Positions 1 through 50,525 are shown, counted from the first letter of the stretch. The stretch: 64,000 bases of DNA from Glandiceps talaboti (GCF_964340395.1 NC_135552.1:9781494-9845493); one strand, 5' to 3'. Notes: generated by a model not told the origin, from the letters alone. Program-made: numbers and translations.

Positions 1-362
1 TAAATTTCCATACCTATACAAATGATCAACGCTGTTCTCAGAAAAGTAGTGTCATAACATGGAAAATAAATTTACAACAATTATTACTTTTCATAGTCTT
101 AGAGGATAAAAATCAATCACCTTCATTGTGTACAGAAATTCGAGTTTTTTGAAGATTTCATATAATTGCACCATGATTACGGCTATGCAATGTAAACATA
201 GCCTTCTTTCAAGAGACCTACTGATTCAATGTTCTGGCCCCGTTTTCATGGAAACAATTCATATTTCTGGCTTAAAACCATCCACTATCCTGAATAAATT
301 ATCTAAAAGCATTATCACTACCACAACGCTTTGTAATAAAACAAAATACCACGTGTACTTAC
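1..362 (-). other. Intron of the polycystin-1-like gene
   Basis: No coding exon continuing the PLAT domain is visible here. The sequence is taken as the start of the next intron. Confidence 0.6.
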
Positions 363-38477
<38,115 letters not shown>

Positions 38478-39790
38478 CTTCGATAAATATCATTCGATGC
38501 TTGTAATCATCATCATTCATATGACCTGCAGTCGTTGTTTTTTCCTGGACCATAATCCCGGGACAAAAAATGTTGCGGAGAGTGAAATGAACAGCTTGTG
38601 GGCTACAATATAGTATTCACGTATCGACAGCTACGCTTGTAGAATGTAACGAATGTAACGAATGGAATGCGCGAGGACAGAAATTATGACAAAAGTGCAA
38701 ACTCAAACGTGCCATCGTCATCGGATTCTTACTCCACCATAAACGTAGACGTATTGTCAATAAAATCGACATATTTCGCTCTTGTCTAATTAGTATTGCT
38801 ATCATGCACACAGACAAACCCAAATCACTGTTAATGATTGGCAAATTTATTGAACGAAATATAAGTTCTCTTGATGAAAAGTCAAATATCGTTCATTCCA
38901 ACGGCGCAAGCGTTAACAAACCCCTTTGTTGATACATTGTATCAATTTTCAAGATGCGTCACGCGACGCAGCGTGCCCCGCGGCCGTTCAGAACATATTA
39001 TGGTATATATAAACACAGCTTGCTGGTCGATTCATGGGCATCATGCATCATGGAACAATAAAGCTAAGATTATGGATATTTATAATCGAATAACAATAGT
39101 ACGTAATACAAATACTCGTAAACAACGTATGTGCGTGAAATTGACACTAGTAGGTGTGAAGTGAGCGATGAGCGGACGATTGTGACTGTATATTTTTACC
39201 CTTAGCAACCAATTGCAACAATGTATCATCCGACACTCGCTACAGAAGTGAGCCACCAACGTTCATTTTGACACGATATATTTCTCGAACTCACACATCA
39301 CATGCATTACATTAGAAATCTACCTCTACAATAGGGAAAGACTGTTGTTTTTTTGTTTCGTTTTTAAATTCTATTTTCATTTTGTTATTTTATATATTCA
39401 CAATCTTAGCTTTATTGTGCCATGATGCCCATGGTCGATTATACACACACAAACACAAACGTACACGTACGTTTACTACACAGTGCGCCTATTGCGCTCG
39501 GACCAAGTACATATAGTTTGTAGCTATGTTCATGATGTTGGGATTAATATGATAAAATTATCTACTAATATAAGGTGAAACAAGTGCGTGTTTCCGATAA
39601 CACGGCCTCTGAAAATAGGGTAGGTATGTCGGGATTTTATTTTTATTTTATTTTATTTTTTTATATTTTTTTTGAGACATATTGTTGACCCAAAAACAAA
39701 CAAAATGTCGGTAAGAATACCCCTTCTGTGATAGTTCGATGAAATATGTACAGACATTGCTGGGAAAGAAAACAGAAGTACATGAATGTC

Positions 39791-39821
<31 letters not shown>

Positions 39822-40370
39822 CTTCTAAAAATTTTTAGGGTCCGTCGATTTATCAAAACACGTGATTTTTTTATTTTGCCTAATTATACAAAATGAAGTT
39901 AAAGACTTTTAGATAGACAAGTACAATATCGTTATTTAGTGTGTTTAAGGATGGGGACCACACAAAAACTAGTAAAAATTACAAAATTCACATATTTGGG
40001 GGCAAATGACGACCACCCATCTCAGCTATCATTGTATGCAACCCAAATGAATGTAGCACTTCTCAATCTTGCAGATATGGGAAGGAATAAAAAAATGCAC
40101 ATGGCTTCACAACCATTTGCACACTTTATTATAATATAGCACTTTATTATAATATAGAGCCTTCGACTCTGGGTCGGATCACCCACTTTCTACTCATTGA
40201 GTACGATACTTCAAAGCAAAACATAGTACCTCTACAATCGCGACAGGACTATGTATTGTTACTCCAAGAAAATACCATCATTATGATACTAAAGATGTTT
40301 TATGAAGCTATCTAGCTTCTTTATTAGTTAAAACACCACTTTCCAGGCATTTGGTATATTTTCGTTTACA
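38478..40370. other. Region upstream of the polycystin-1-like gene
   Basis: It should contain the minus-strand promoter and 5' UTR; a small CpG-rich patch lies at 38955-38990 but no TATA box was identified. An imperfect inverted repeat pairs 39024-39075 with 39400-39445 (GGGCATCATG, CAATAAAGCTAAGATT). A 30-base A run lies at 39790-39820. The 18-bp unit CACTTTATTATAATATAG occurs twice in tandem at 40122-40157. No gene seen. Confidence 0.5.
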
Positions 40371-43300
40371 CAAGTGGGGAACCCAGGGAACATTTACTCT
40401 CTCACCGGAAACCTTACGTTTATTTTACCTGGAACCAAACGTGATTCTGGAGGGTTGGTAATGTATTTTAAGTCCACTTTGTTTAGTACAATCAATGTTG
40501 TTAAAACAGATGCTGATGATGTTATATGGGTTCGTCTTGGTGATAATGTTACCGCTAATAACAATGTCACTAATACAGTATTGTTCTTATGTTTATGTTA
40601 CATTTTACCGTCTGGTTCAACTAGAGAACCATATGTTCAAATGTCTGTTTATGATAGACTCCTTCAGACTATGGCGGAACTTTCTGCTAAATTTTCTAAT
40701 TGCTCATACATTATTTGCGGAGATTTGAATGCAAGAACAGGTGAAAAGCCGGATTTTGTTTGCGACGACAGCCAATCACACGTACCGTTACCCGATGACT
40801 ATGTAATTGACGATTGCACACCCCGTGTATCACAAGATAAAAATGTAAACAGCAATGGCACATTATTGTTAGATTTTTGTAAGCAAAGTTCACTCAGAAT
40901 GTTGAATGGTCGTTGTGGTAGTGATTACGGAGTGGGTAAATTTACTTGTTATACGTACAATGGACAGAGTACTGTCGACTATGTTTTGGCTAGTAAAGAC
41001 ATTTTCGACCGTATACAGTCTTTTAGTGTTGGTGACCCTAACATTATCTCAGATCACTGTCTTATTTCATTCTCTATTGTTATGTCAGATGTTTTTGTAG
41101 CGCAAAACACACCTCATGTTGGTTTTACAGAGGACGTAAATTGTGTTGATTATGTGTACAGATGGTGTTCGCAGTTGGCAGCTGATTACAAATGTAGAAT
41201 CAATTCGAACGAATCAGAACAGGTTTTACAGAACGTACTTACCAATTTGTCTAGTTGTCAAGGTGACAATGAAATCATTAATACACAGTTAAATGTTTTG
41301 GTTAATCATATTGAAAGCTGTGCGTGCCAGATGCGTGATAATATCAGAACAAGGAGTGAGTCTAGCACCTACACTGATTACAGGGATAATAATTTACCTT
41401 GGCTTGACGAGGAGTGTGCCGCTAAGAGGAGAGAGTTTTATAGACATTTGAATATTTTTAGAGGTGAGAAAAGTATTGTAAACAGACAAAATATGATAAC
41501 TTCTCGTTCGAATTATAGAACCACACTGCGAAATGCTCGGTTTAAGTACAATGAGGAACAGACATATAAATTACTCTCTCTACGTACGAAAAATGCTAAA
41601 GCGTATTGGAAGCTGTTACGTAGCGCTGTGTGTAAAAAGGATGTAAATATTTGTATGACTGATTTTGCAGATTTTTTCAGAGATGTAAACAATCCAGATG
41701 ATATTTTTTACAGCATGGACGATGATATTGCTTTTAGATTTGACCGTTTTGTTAGAGATGAAACACAGGCTATGTTTGGTGAACTTGATACTATGATTAC
41801 GTTAGAGGAACTTATGTATGCTATTAATCAGCTTGGTAACGGTAAAAGTGCAGGACCAGATAAGATCCTGAATGAATTCTGAGTTCATGGCACTCCGACT
41901 TTATTTTCTGTGTTACATACTTTATTTAACATTATTTTTGATAAAGGATACTTTCCTGAACTATGGTCTTTAGGAGATATTATACCATTACATAAGAAGG
42001 GTAGTGTACATGATGTGGGAAATTATCGTGGAATTACTTTACTTAGCACCATTGGCAAATTATTTACTAGAATTCTAAATAACAGACTATCGAGTTGGGC
42101 CGAAAATTACTCAGTTTATATTGAGGCACAGGCGGGGTTCAGAAATGGTATGGGAACAATTGATAATAATTTCGTACTACATGGTCTAATAACCCACATT
42201 CTTAATAGTGGAAGGAAACTTTATTGTGGTTTTATTGATTTTACAAAGGCGTTTGATTATGTGGTAAGAGACAATCTTTGGTATAAATTAATAAAGCTTG
42301 GAGTTCGCGGTAAGATGCTTAAGATCATCATGTCTATGTATGAAGCTGCAAAATCACGAGTTAAATTTAATAATACGTTAAGTAGGGAGTTCAGTATACA
42401 TACAGGTGTTCGGCAAGGGGAATGTCTCTCGCCTTTTTTGTTTTCTATGTTTGTAAACGATATTGAAGATGAGTTTGTACTAAACGGCAGTGAAGGTATT
42501 GATGTTGATTCCTTTAAGATGTTAATGCTACTCTATGCAGATGATATCGTTATTTTTTCTGAATCTGAGAAAGGTTTACAGAAAGCCTTTGATATTGTGT
42601 TTAATTACTGTCAGAAGTGGCGTTTAAAGGTAAATGTTTTGAAATCAAAAGTTATCATTTTTAGAAGGGGTGGCTCCCCAAGGCAAAATTTGCGTTTTAT
42701 GTACGGTGGACAACAATTAGATATAGTTAACAAGTTTACATACTTAGGGATTGTGTTTACCCCAGGTGGATCGTTTACAGAAGCACAACAGGTGTTGGCT
42801 GGACAAGCCCAAAAAGCGATTTTCAAGTTAAATACTTATCTCTATAAATTTGAGAACCTCACTCCAAAACATGTTTTGTACTTATTCGATACGCTCGTGT
42901 CGCCAATTCTGCACTACAGTGCTGAAGTATGGGGGTTTGCACAAGCCGATGCTATTGAGCGGGTTCATCTTTCATTTTGTAAGAAACTTCTGGCCGTAAA
43001 ACAATGTACTCAAAATTATTTCATTTATGGAGAACTGGGAAGAGTTCCTTTTCGTATTTTACGTTTAAATAAGATTTTAAAGTTTTGGCTAAAAATTTTA
43101 CATAGTGACCCAAATAAGTACATTAAAAGAGTTTATAATCTTCTGTTATCTGATATGCTTCTCCACCCTAATCGATCAAGTTGGGCCACTCTTGTCAGAA
43201 ATCTGTTATCTGAGTTAGGAGTTATGTATGCATGGCTACACCAAGGAGTTGGGAACAAAGATATATTTATTTCTTTAGTTAAGCAGAGGCTGTCTGATAA

Positions 43301-43953
43301 CTTTTTACAAAACTGGACTGCCAGAATTAATGACTCAACTAGGGCAAGGCTCTATCGACATTTCGACACATTTGATTTCAAGCCATATCTAGACATTGTT
43401 ACTATTCCTTGTTTTCGACAGGCAATAACAAGGTTAAGAGTTTCGTCGCATAGACTAGAAATTGAATCAGGCAGATGGCATAGACCTGTTAGAAAACCTT
43501 TAGTTGATAGAGTTTGTAGACATTGTGAACTTTTGGAAGATGAATATCATTTCATTTTAGTTTGTCCGAGATATGCTAATTTAAGAAAAGACTTAATACC
43601 TGAATATTTCTGGAGGTTTCCGGATATGTTTAAATTTGTTCAATTACTTAATTCGTGCAAAGTGAGACAAACAAGAAATCTTGCTATGTTTATTTACAAA
43701 GCGTTCAAAATTAGATTTGACAATGATTAATTAATTATTTATTGATCGATTGATTGATTGATTGGTTTATTCTTTCGTTGATTCATTTGATTTTCATTTG
43801 TGCCTTCTCCAACTGTGTTGGGGGGTTTTTGTGTCGCATTATTTCAGTACTTATACATGCTGTTTAGTTGCTCTGTTGTTACGTCATTTTGTATTGTTAT
43901 TTAACGGTGTGCTCATTGGTCAAGAGACCTAATGCAATAAATTGAATTATAAT
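40371..43953 (+). mobile_element. LINE retrotransposon, 5' truncated in the endonuclease
   Basis: Contains an APE-type endonuclease fragment and a complete RT in one frame with a single stop, then an AT-rich 3' end with AATAAATTGAATTATAAT. The N-terminal endonuclease residues are absent. No convincing target duplication was found, so the outer borders are approximate. Same family as the insert at 32197-33491. Confidence 0.85.
40374..43730 (+). pseudogene. LINE endonuclease/RT ORF with one nonsense codon
   Basis: The frame runs open from 40374 to 43730 apart from one TGA at 41880-41882. Motifs in order: SGGLVMYF, CGDLNARTG (endonuclease), VDYVLAS, ISDHCLISF (the SDH box), GNGKSAGPDKI just before the stop, then NYRGITLLSTIGKLFTR, FIDFTKAFDYV (palm aspartate), VRQGECLSPFLF, the catalytic YADD box, and a C-terminal C-x2-C ... 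H-x4-C knuckle. Motif order is that of CR1/Jockey-superfamily and related APE LINEs. A single point mutation broke it, so it inserted recently. Confidence 0.92.
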
Positions 43954-45740
43954 AATTTTACATAAAACCCGAGACCGCTAAAACGTAGCTTGACACTCTG
44001 CTTTCCATAAAAGGAAGAAGGCTCGCCTCTGCCCTCATTTTTTTTCGCAAACATATGCAAATGAAGAAGTAATTAATTTTTAATCCGAATAGCCAAAATC
44101 GCATGTCGAATAGTGTGCGTAGGCTATATTTGAACTGACAGATTTCATATTTTTTTGGCTAATAGAATGGTCATACCATGGAAAAAGCAAATTTTCGAAG
44201 GTGATAGAGGAATGTGACACTTAATACTTTTCTGTAAGGAATGTGTTAAACGTTTTTTTGTTTGTTTCAACTCACAACACATGATTTTGTCATTTTCTCA
44301 AGTTTACATTTTGTAAAGAATTGCGTTACTTTGTGGAAATTAGCAACCTCAGAGTACCCGACAATAACAAACACAGTAGGATCTTATTCACCACGTCAGC
44401 GGAGGCTACAACACCCTGTCTCAGATTTCTGATTGCCTCTTTTGTTCGAAAGTAAGACGGATTTAGATGAGACATACATGGTTTATTTGGACACTATTTA
44501 TTATTATTTATATATCTTCGTAACAAAAACAGATAGGAAAAATCTGAGACACGGTTTTGTAGCCACTGACGTGGTGATAAACACTGTGCGTCGTTTTATA
44601 TTGTTGGTCAAGATTTGAAGGAGCTAATTTTTGTTGAACCCAAAATGCAAATTATCACGTATGTTGATGTCACGTGACCGAAAGTAAATAAAACCATTTT
44701 TTTCTAATTTCATTGATCAAGAGCTTTCAGAAAATGTATAGTTATGGATGTGTATAATCATTACTTTCTTAACTGCAAACCAATATTAACAAGGGACATT
44801 GAACGTGGTCTATAACCTTTTATAAAACATATAATTTGTAGTGAAAATGCATAGTACACCGAGAATCGACTCTATGCCGCTAAAATGTAAGCGTATAGGC
44901 CTGTATGTATCATGTTACTGTAGATATTTAAGGAATTAGACCACTATAACCCAGTATACTTCCATGGATATACCTAATATGTAAAAAAAAAAAATCTCCA
45001 TTGTGTATACATCTTCACAGCAAACCCTGAAGTATTTTCCTTGACTTGCTTTCCTGAACTGGAACTTTCTTCGGATACATGTATTAAACCAGTTTGTTTG
45101 TTTGTTTGTTTGTTTGTTTGTTTGTTTGTTTGTTTGTTTGTTTGTTAATTTGTTATGGATTATCGTCACTTATCGTGCGATTGTTAATTGGCGGTCTTCC
45201 GTTCGTTGGGTGGGGCTGGGGTGTTCATCCAAACAAATACAAACACAGGTTATGCCACGTACACGTGTTAGTGTCTTAAGCTTGAAAACCTTAAATTTAG
45301 TCATTTTCAGAATTATTTTCCCTAGTTTTGATAATCCAGTGATTACTCTGTGATTGGTTGCTATCAAGTGGTGGTCAATATCCTTATGTTAATTCAAAAC
45401 ATAAACAGAATTACATAGATTACTAACCAGCAAAGATATGCCACTAAATACATGCTAAAGGATATTCGCGTTCGCATATAAACTTGACTAGTTACGACAT
45501 CTATACTAGGCCTGTTTTGTGTTGAACTTCATAGTCCGGACGTCACTGTGCTTGTCAGCTACGTAATCATTGGATATAGCTAAGATATCCACTGGGCAAC
45601 AGGCAATAGTTGATCAAACAAACAGATGGTAAACTCAAACACTGATATCATATCAGTTATACAGGGGATTAAATAAACATTGTTTACACCGTTTAGTAGT
45701 CAAGCTGCAACACCAAAGCAGGGTGGAAGTCGCATCAGTT
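43954..45740. other. Intergenic region upstream of the caveolin-like gene
   Basis: AT-rich, with a (TTTG)n microsatellite. No gene recognised. Confidence 0.6.
45093..45146. repeat. (TTTG)n microsatellite
   Basis: About 54 bases of GTTT repeats. Confidence 0.96.
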
Positions 45741-45745
45741 TATAG

Positions 45746-45755
45746 TATATATAAG
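45746..45755 (+). promoter_or_regulatory. TATA box of the caveolin-like gene
   Basis: TATATATAAG lies 95 bases before the start codon. A TATA box about 30 bases upstream of initiation would put the start near 45776-45780 and give a 5' UTR of about 60-65 bases. Placement is inferred from spacing only. Confidence 0.6.
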
Positions 45756-45840
45756 GTTAAGGATAGAACGACGATCTCCGACAGCAACCATTACACCACC
45801 GCAACGTTGACACAGTGAGACGCCGTACAGAAACTTGAAA

Positions 45841-45851
45841 ATGGGTAACAG
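45841..45851 (+). CDS. CAV: Caveolin-like exon 1 (11-nt coding part)
   Basis: ATGGGTAACAG followed by the strong donor GTGAGTCG. It encodes MGN plus two bases of Ser. The start was chosen because the joined frame has no upstream alternative and a promoter lies just before it. Confidence 0.75.
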
Positions 45852-48800
45852 GTGAGTCGGTACTAGGATGACGTAGCGTTGTCGTAAAGATGGTGGTTTT
45901 ACGTTCATTGGATGGATAGATGGACCTTAACACATTTCAGGAAGGTTGGGATTTCAGACGTTTTGGGAATTTAAAAATCGATGGTTTTCTGTCACAATGG
46001 AGCATTGCAAGGAGATGAACACACAAGGTGGTGATTTTCAGCATGATAGGCATATGCGTGTGATTTCTTGGCTATATATTTCGAGGAACAACTGAAAATA
46101 CATTCTTTCTCGTTTTGAAGTTGTCACGAAATACACCATCTCTAGCCTCATTCATATCTGTGAGTGAAAAATTATGAATTCGTGGGTCCCACTTTGTTTC
46201 CTCGCGATCGCTGGTGCATAGTTATTCACGTATCAGGTCGTGTCGTTCTTGTACTGGAGATTATCGAGATAGACGTATCATGGGGATAAACTGAGTTTAT
46301 GACTTGAGGGGGGGGGGGCGAATAAATTTTGCTGCATATAAAAAAGAATACCTTTTGTATACTCACCATGGCATTATATTTGGTAGAACTAAAGCCTGGT
46401 ATTACTGATTTGATGACGTAATTTAGAATGACAAGGCAACACTTATTGTTATCAACTATGCCGCTAACAATGTTAGAAGACAATGTATACCAAAAAACGT
46501 CCTTTTCCTTTGTCTATAATCTCTGAGAATTAAAAATATAACCTTGTCTATACAAGATTTGGGTTGTAGTAGTTCAATGGACTGTTTTAACAACATAGTT
46601 TTTTTTACGATAGTGTCGTTGGTGGCGCTGCTACAGATGAGCAATACAGTAGCATATCGAGACACTTCTTTGACTGACATACATTCGAATTTTATTTCTC
46701 AAGAAGCATAATATAATAACATTTACAAAAAAAACTCCACCAGCATACAATTGTTGTGATAACCATGGAAATTGTTCAATTGACACCAATCTAGTCCGTG
46801 ATCCTTGTCAATCGTCGGTTGCTGCCCTAGTACAATACAAAATGTACCACAGATTAGCGATACCGGGCATTGTACATAATTTAGTGGCAATATTTACCAA
46901 TGACGTAATTGTACACGGGCGATGTTGTCGATTAGTCTAAAGAAAATAGTTTGATTTATATGATTACGCAACTATTGTGCTACTGTGCTGCTACTAGGGG
47001 TAACAAGATGAAAACAAACAATAACGTTGATGTATGAATACATACAGAGAAAACAATAATTCAAATTAAAACGTTAACACCGTGTCTAATTTAGTTCAAA
47101 ATGTGAATTAGGTATCAAGTCAGCAAATTAATCTAGAATTTGCTGAGAGCAAAAAATATATCTATAAATGCCATGATACTTGTAATAAGTTCAAATCGTG
47201 ATTCATCGGGGGAGGCCGTTGGGGGCAGGATTTTGGGAGCGTACGTAAAAATCAATTTGATTGGATACTAGTATATATTCAGTGTTGCATCCAGGGATGA
47301 ACTATACATCCCATAATACAGAACACAGAAGAGTTTTAGATATAATGGTGTTAAAATATGGAATAATTTAAGTGTTGATGTCAAATTGTAAATGTCAATT
47401 TTATCTTTTAGGAACCAGTTAGTTTTGTAGTAGCCTTCATGTCCTTCTGGCTTTTGCCATTTTACATCCCCGTGTTTTCGTTTCATTGGTTTGTATTTTT
47501 ACTTGTTCTGATTTTTAATGTAGATATTTGTATATTTTTATCTCGACACTGTGTGAGAAGAGCCTTTGGCTCAACAGTCTATCGAGTTTAAATAAAGTCT
47601 AATAAATAAAAATGCTATGTGCACACAGCTACACACAAAAATGATGTTTGCCCATATACAAAATGTATAGGTGATTCATTCATGATATACAATATTACAA
47701 GTAAGTCAATTATATATCAACAAAACCTATTTATTTTATTTAAAAAAAAAAAAAAAAAAAAAAAAAACGTTCCAGTTGCAGCTTGTGCAACTTTAAGATT
47801 TTGATTTGTCTTTACGGTTGTAGTGTGGGAAGTGGAGAATCATCCAACTCGGTCATCGAAATAGCAGGAGCAGAGGTTACCGCTGACGCCGCAGAAAAAA
47901 TAGCAGGAGGAGTGAAGGAGCTATTACTCGGACCAAAGAAAATGAACGAAAATATCTACAATTTTGACCACCATGTTGAGGTATGTGCTAATCGTTTTTC
48001 ATTGACATTGCTAGGACTCGCGGTGCTAATAGTCTGTGAGATGAAGACATTCGTGCCACGCTATCCCTGAGTCTAGGGTGCTGGGGGCCAGTCACGTTGC
48101 ATTTCACATAGACCATAGACCTAACGTACGTCATGTTCTTCCGCCCTCAACGGTCTTATCTTTCCACAGTGTGTCGATGCATGAGGGCGCACCGACGCAG
48201 TTTTCATATATACTGATGACGAACCAACCATTTCATCTCAGCGTAACAAATGTACATTTGATTGTTGATTGAGTGGGGCACGTTATTAATTGCATGACAA
48301 TGTCTGATATTTTTTTTATATTTCATAGTTGGATTTTCCAGAGGTTTTCCAAGCACCGAAGACAAGCAGAAACTGGGGACCAATATTGAGAGCGAATAGA
48401 CTTTTATACAGTGTTACCCAGGTATGTAAAATAAAAACACCACATAGAGAAGAATCATGATCACATAGAGTAGACACGTCACTCTCGTTCGAAAATGATA
48501 GTCTAAGAAAATCTAATAAGGTCGTTTAAAAATAGCTCAACTTTATGAACTAAAACTTTTGCTGCACATATAAAAAGTACTCGATCCCAGTATTCTACTT
48601 TTTGAAGCATACTTATCGAAATTGTCGCTTGACCTTCGTTTTAGCAAGTTTTTGGAGAAATGTTTAGTGTTTAAATATAGACAATAAACTTTGGTGTTAA
48701 TGTGGCTTGTAGAAGAAGCACAATATACACGTATTTAGAGTCCTTTGATATGCAAATGCATACATTTCTGATTCAGGAAATTTATTCGACGTTGTTACAA

Positions 48801-49693
48801 CGTTTTATTAGTTTTCTCCTCTTTTCATTTTTAGTGCATAAACTTATATTCTTATCAGAGCTCGTAACAATAAATTATAAGACGAAATTGTTTCTTCCAC
48901 GCAATTTACAATAACAGATACACAACTACCATGGAATTTCAATCATGCTCTCACTCCCCACTACTATTTGTTCGTTTACAATAAGAGCTGAAATCACCAC
49001 AGCAATAGTATACTTACCTGGCACAGGACTAGCCATGATCATGTAGGTGGCTGGCCCAGGGCGAGGCTTGTCCATTGCACTCCGGACAGGTTGACCCTTG
49101 CGATCACCCCAAATGTGGGTGACTCGGGTGCATAATTTATGGTAGTGGGGGACTGCGTTCGCGCTATCCCCTGACAATAAGTTCCAAAAATAGAAAGAAC
49201 TTACGAAAAATGTACTAGAATAGCTTAATCAAGAAGTATTTTCACTTAACTTATAAACTCGACTTGAGGTATAATTTCCAATTTTCATTTTATAACGTCA
49301 CCAATGACGTCATCATATTGATATACGTCAATTTTATATGGAGAACTCTTCATTAGCTGGAGCATAGTTACAGATCAAAATGTCATACGTGACTGTATCC
49401 TTTATTTTCAGGACTTCGTGTATCGTGTTTGGGTGGTAGTTCTAGGATGGCTGCTTGCCCTTCTCTGGGGAATTTTATTCGGTACGTTCAACTTCCTCAC
49501 CGTGTGGCTATTACAACCAATCTGGAAAATCGTCTTCGTCGTCGTTCGTAACGTGGCAATTCCCTACACCGTCATCATAAGGGCTGCACTCGACCCCATC
49601 TTTGAAAGTATTGGCCATATTCTGAGCCATATCAGAGCTGGTGTATTCCTCAGAGCACAGGGAATGACAATGGATGTAGTTAAAACAGTTTGA
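45841..49693 (+). CDS. CAV: Caveolin-family protein (four coding exons, 180 codons)
   Basis: Coding exons 45841-45851, 47824-47980, 48329-48421 and 49412-49693 join in phase with GT-AG introns. Caveolins are hairpin membrane proteins that oligomerise and bind cholesterol to shape caveolae. Residues about 57-66 (LDFPEVFQAP) correspond to the degenerate caveolin signature; NWGPILRANRLLYSVTQ to the scaffolding segment; residues about 94-130, WVVVLGWLLALLWGILFG and following, to the intramembrane hairpin; and ALDPIFESIGHILSHIR to the conserved C-terminal helix. The protein contains no cysteine, so the palmitoylation of vertebrate caveolin-1 cannot occur. It begins MGNS, a possible N-myristoylation start. 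The first coding exon has only 11 bases. A TATA box lies upstream and a U1 snRNA gene sits in intron 3. Family assignment is firm; orthology to a vertebrate paralogue is not claimed. Confidence 0.9.
47270..47608 (+). mobile_element. LINE 3'-end fragment in caveolin-like intron 1
   Basis: The plus strand contains a decayed RT C-terminus (YRTQKSFRYNGVKIWNNLSVDVK in frame pieces) and ends in the A-rich TTTAAATAAAGTCTAATAAATAAAAA. Such ends and the WNNLS motif are typical of CR1/RTE-like LINEs. Confidence 0.65.
47824..47980 (+). CDS. CAV: Caveolin-like exon 2
   Basis: Acceptor GGTTGTAG, donor GTATGTGC. It encodes the polar N-terminal cytosolic region with EIAGAEVTADAAEKIAGG and ends FDHHVE. Confidence 0.88.
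48329..48421 (+). CDS. CAV: Caveolin-like exon 3
   Basis: Acceptor TTTCATAG, donor GTATGTAA. It encodes 31 residues: LDFPEVFQAP (signature region) and the scaffolding-like NWGPILRANRLLYSVTQ. Confidence 0.88.
49010..49173 (+). ncRNA. U1 snRNA: U1 small nuclear RNA
   Basis: The 164-nt sequence starts ATACTTACCTG (5' splice-site pairing region) and ends in the terminal stem GGGGGACTGCG-TTCG-CGC...CCCCTG, the same length as human U1. The U1A loop (ATTGCACTCC) is intact, the U1-70K loop is near-consensus, and the Sm-like site AATTTATGG is present. Relative to human U1, paired changes preserve stems: stem III TCACCC/GGGTGA in place of TTTCCC/GGGAAA, and stem II GTCC/GGAC in place of ATCC/GGAT. Compensatory changes indicate a functional gene. 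A 3' box follows. It lies in sense orientation within intron 3 of the caveolin-like gene. U1 pairs with 5' splice sites in pre-mRNA splicing. Confidence 0.95.
49181..49194 (+). terminator. snRNA 3' box
   Basis: GTTCCAAAAATAGA, 7 bases after the U1 end, fits the metazoan 3'-box consensus GTTT-N0-3-AAARNNAGA with one difference. It directs Integrator cleavage of the U1 precursor. Confidence 0.8.
49412..49693 (+). CDS. CAV: Caveolin-like exon 4 (membrane hairpin and C-terminus)
   Basis: Acceptor TATTTTCAG. It encodes 93 residues and the TGA stop: the hydrophobic hairpin with LLWGILFG, the WLLQPIWK turn and ALDPIFESIGHILSHIR, the best match to caveolin C-termini. Confidence 0.93.
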   Translation, partial: DFVYRVWVVVLGWLLALLWGILFGTFNFLTVWLLQPIWKIVFVVVRNVAIPYTVIIRAALDPIFESIGHILSHIRAGVFLRAQGMTMDVVKTV

Positions 49694-50474
49694 GAAGATA
49701 TTGTCACAGGGAAATCAAAGACGAAAATGTATCATCAAACCTTATATCATAAAGTGGTCTGAGATCAAACACAACTGGTTCATTGAAGTTTCATTTCGGC
49801 CAGTGGGCATGCGCATTTGGTGATCGGTCCCACCGCCATGTCAATGTCATCGACTCGTCGGTGCGCCCTTTAGTATTTGCTCTTTTGTATTCGCACGTCA
49901 TATAGTTATCTGTTTTGGTTTGTATTTATCTGCGTGTCCTTTTTTACTCTTATTAGATTAAAATTTAAAGCGTGTGCACGGTTTGTAGTCTGTAAGATGC
50001 GACTTGTTGTGTCACTGCTATCAGTCAGCAGCGCTGTCTGTATAGGGTTGAACGACACGACGTATCTTAGTCTAGTCTCTCAGTTCTAGGTCTACAAATG
50101 TCAAAGTGAAGCTCAAGTAATAATATGCAGCTTTGAAAAAATGTTACCGTCCATAATTTGTGCGCGTGTGAGTGTTTTTTTTTTCTTTGTAATTAGCAAA
50201 TTTGATGAAAAAGGCTTATTTTATAAAGGCCATCTTTATATGTTGTATTAGAGAGCATCGTTATAGGTTTCATGTTCGTTTTCCACAATCGTGAACTTTA
50301 GAAACTTGATTTAACTAAGATTTTTAGCAAAGTTCGTAGTTTTATCAAAAGGGTGAATATATGTCTAGCAGTACCTACTGCCATTCATTTCCATTGCCAT
50401 TTTCACTTGATTTTTACACTGGATATACATTACAAAATTTGATGTTTCTGTATTTTGCACATTTGATTATAGTA

Positions 50475-50480
50475 AATAAA
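50475..50480 (+). terminator. Polyadenylation signal AATAAA, probable end of caveolin-like gene
   Basis: First good AATAAA in plus orientation downstream of the stop, giving a 3' UTR of about 800 bases with cleavage near 50495. No cDNA support. Confidence 0.5.
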
Positions 50481-50525
50481 AGTATTATAATTCTCTGATT
50501 TTGGTATCCGTTTCCTGGTTAGTCT

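Noticed and set aside
41880-41882. Possible programmed TGA readthrough in the LINE
   Set aside because: No selenocysteine or readthrough context; a point mutation in a dead copy is simpler.
47741-47767. A-run as a processed pseudogene tail
   Set aside because: No retrocopied gene precedes it; the LINE fragment ends about 130 bases earlier, so the A-run is a separate homopolymer in front of the caveolin-like acceptor.
48926-49177. 83-codon minus-strand frame
   Set aside because: It is the complement of the U1 snRNA gene.
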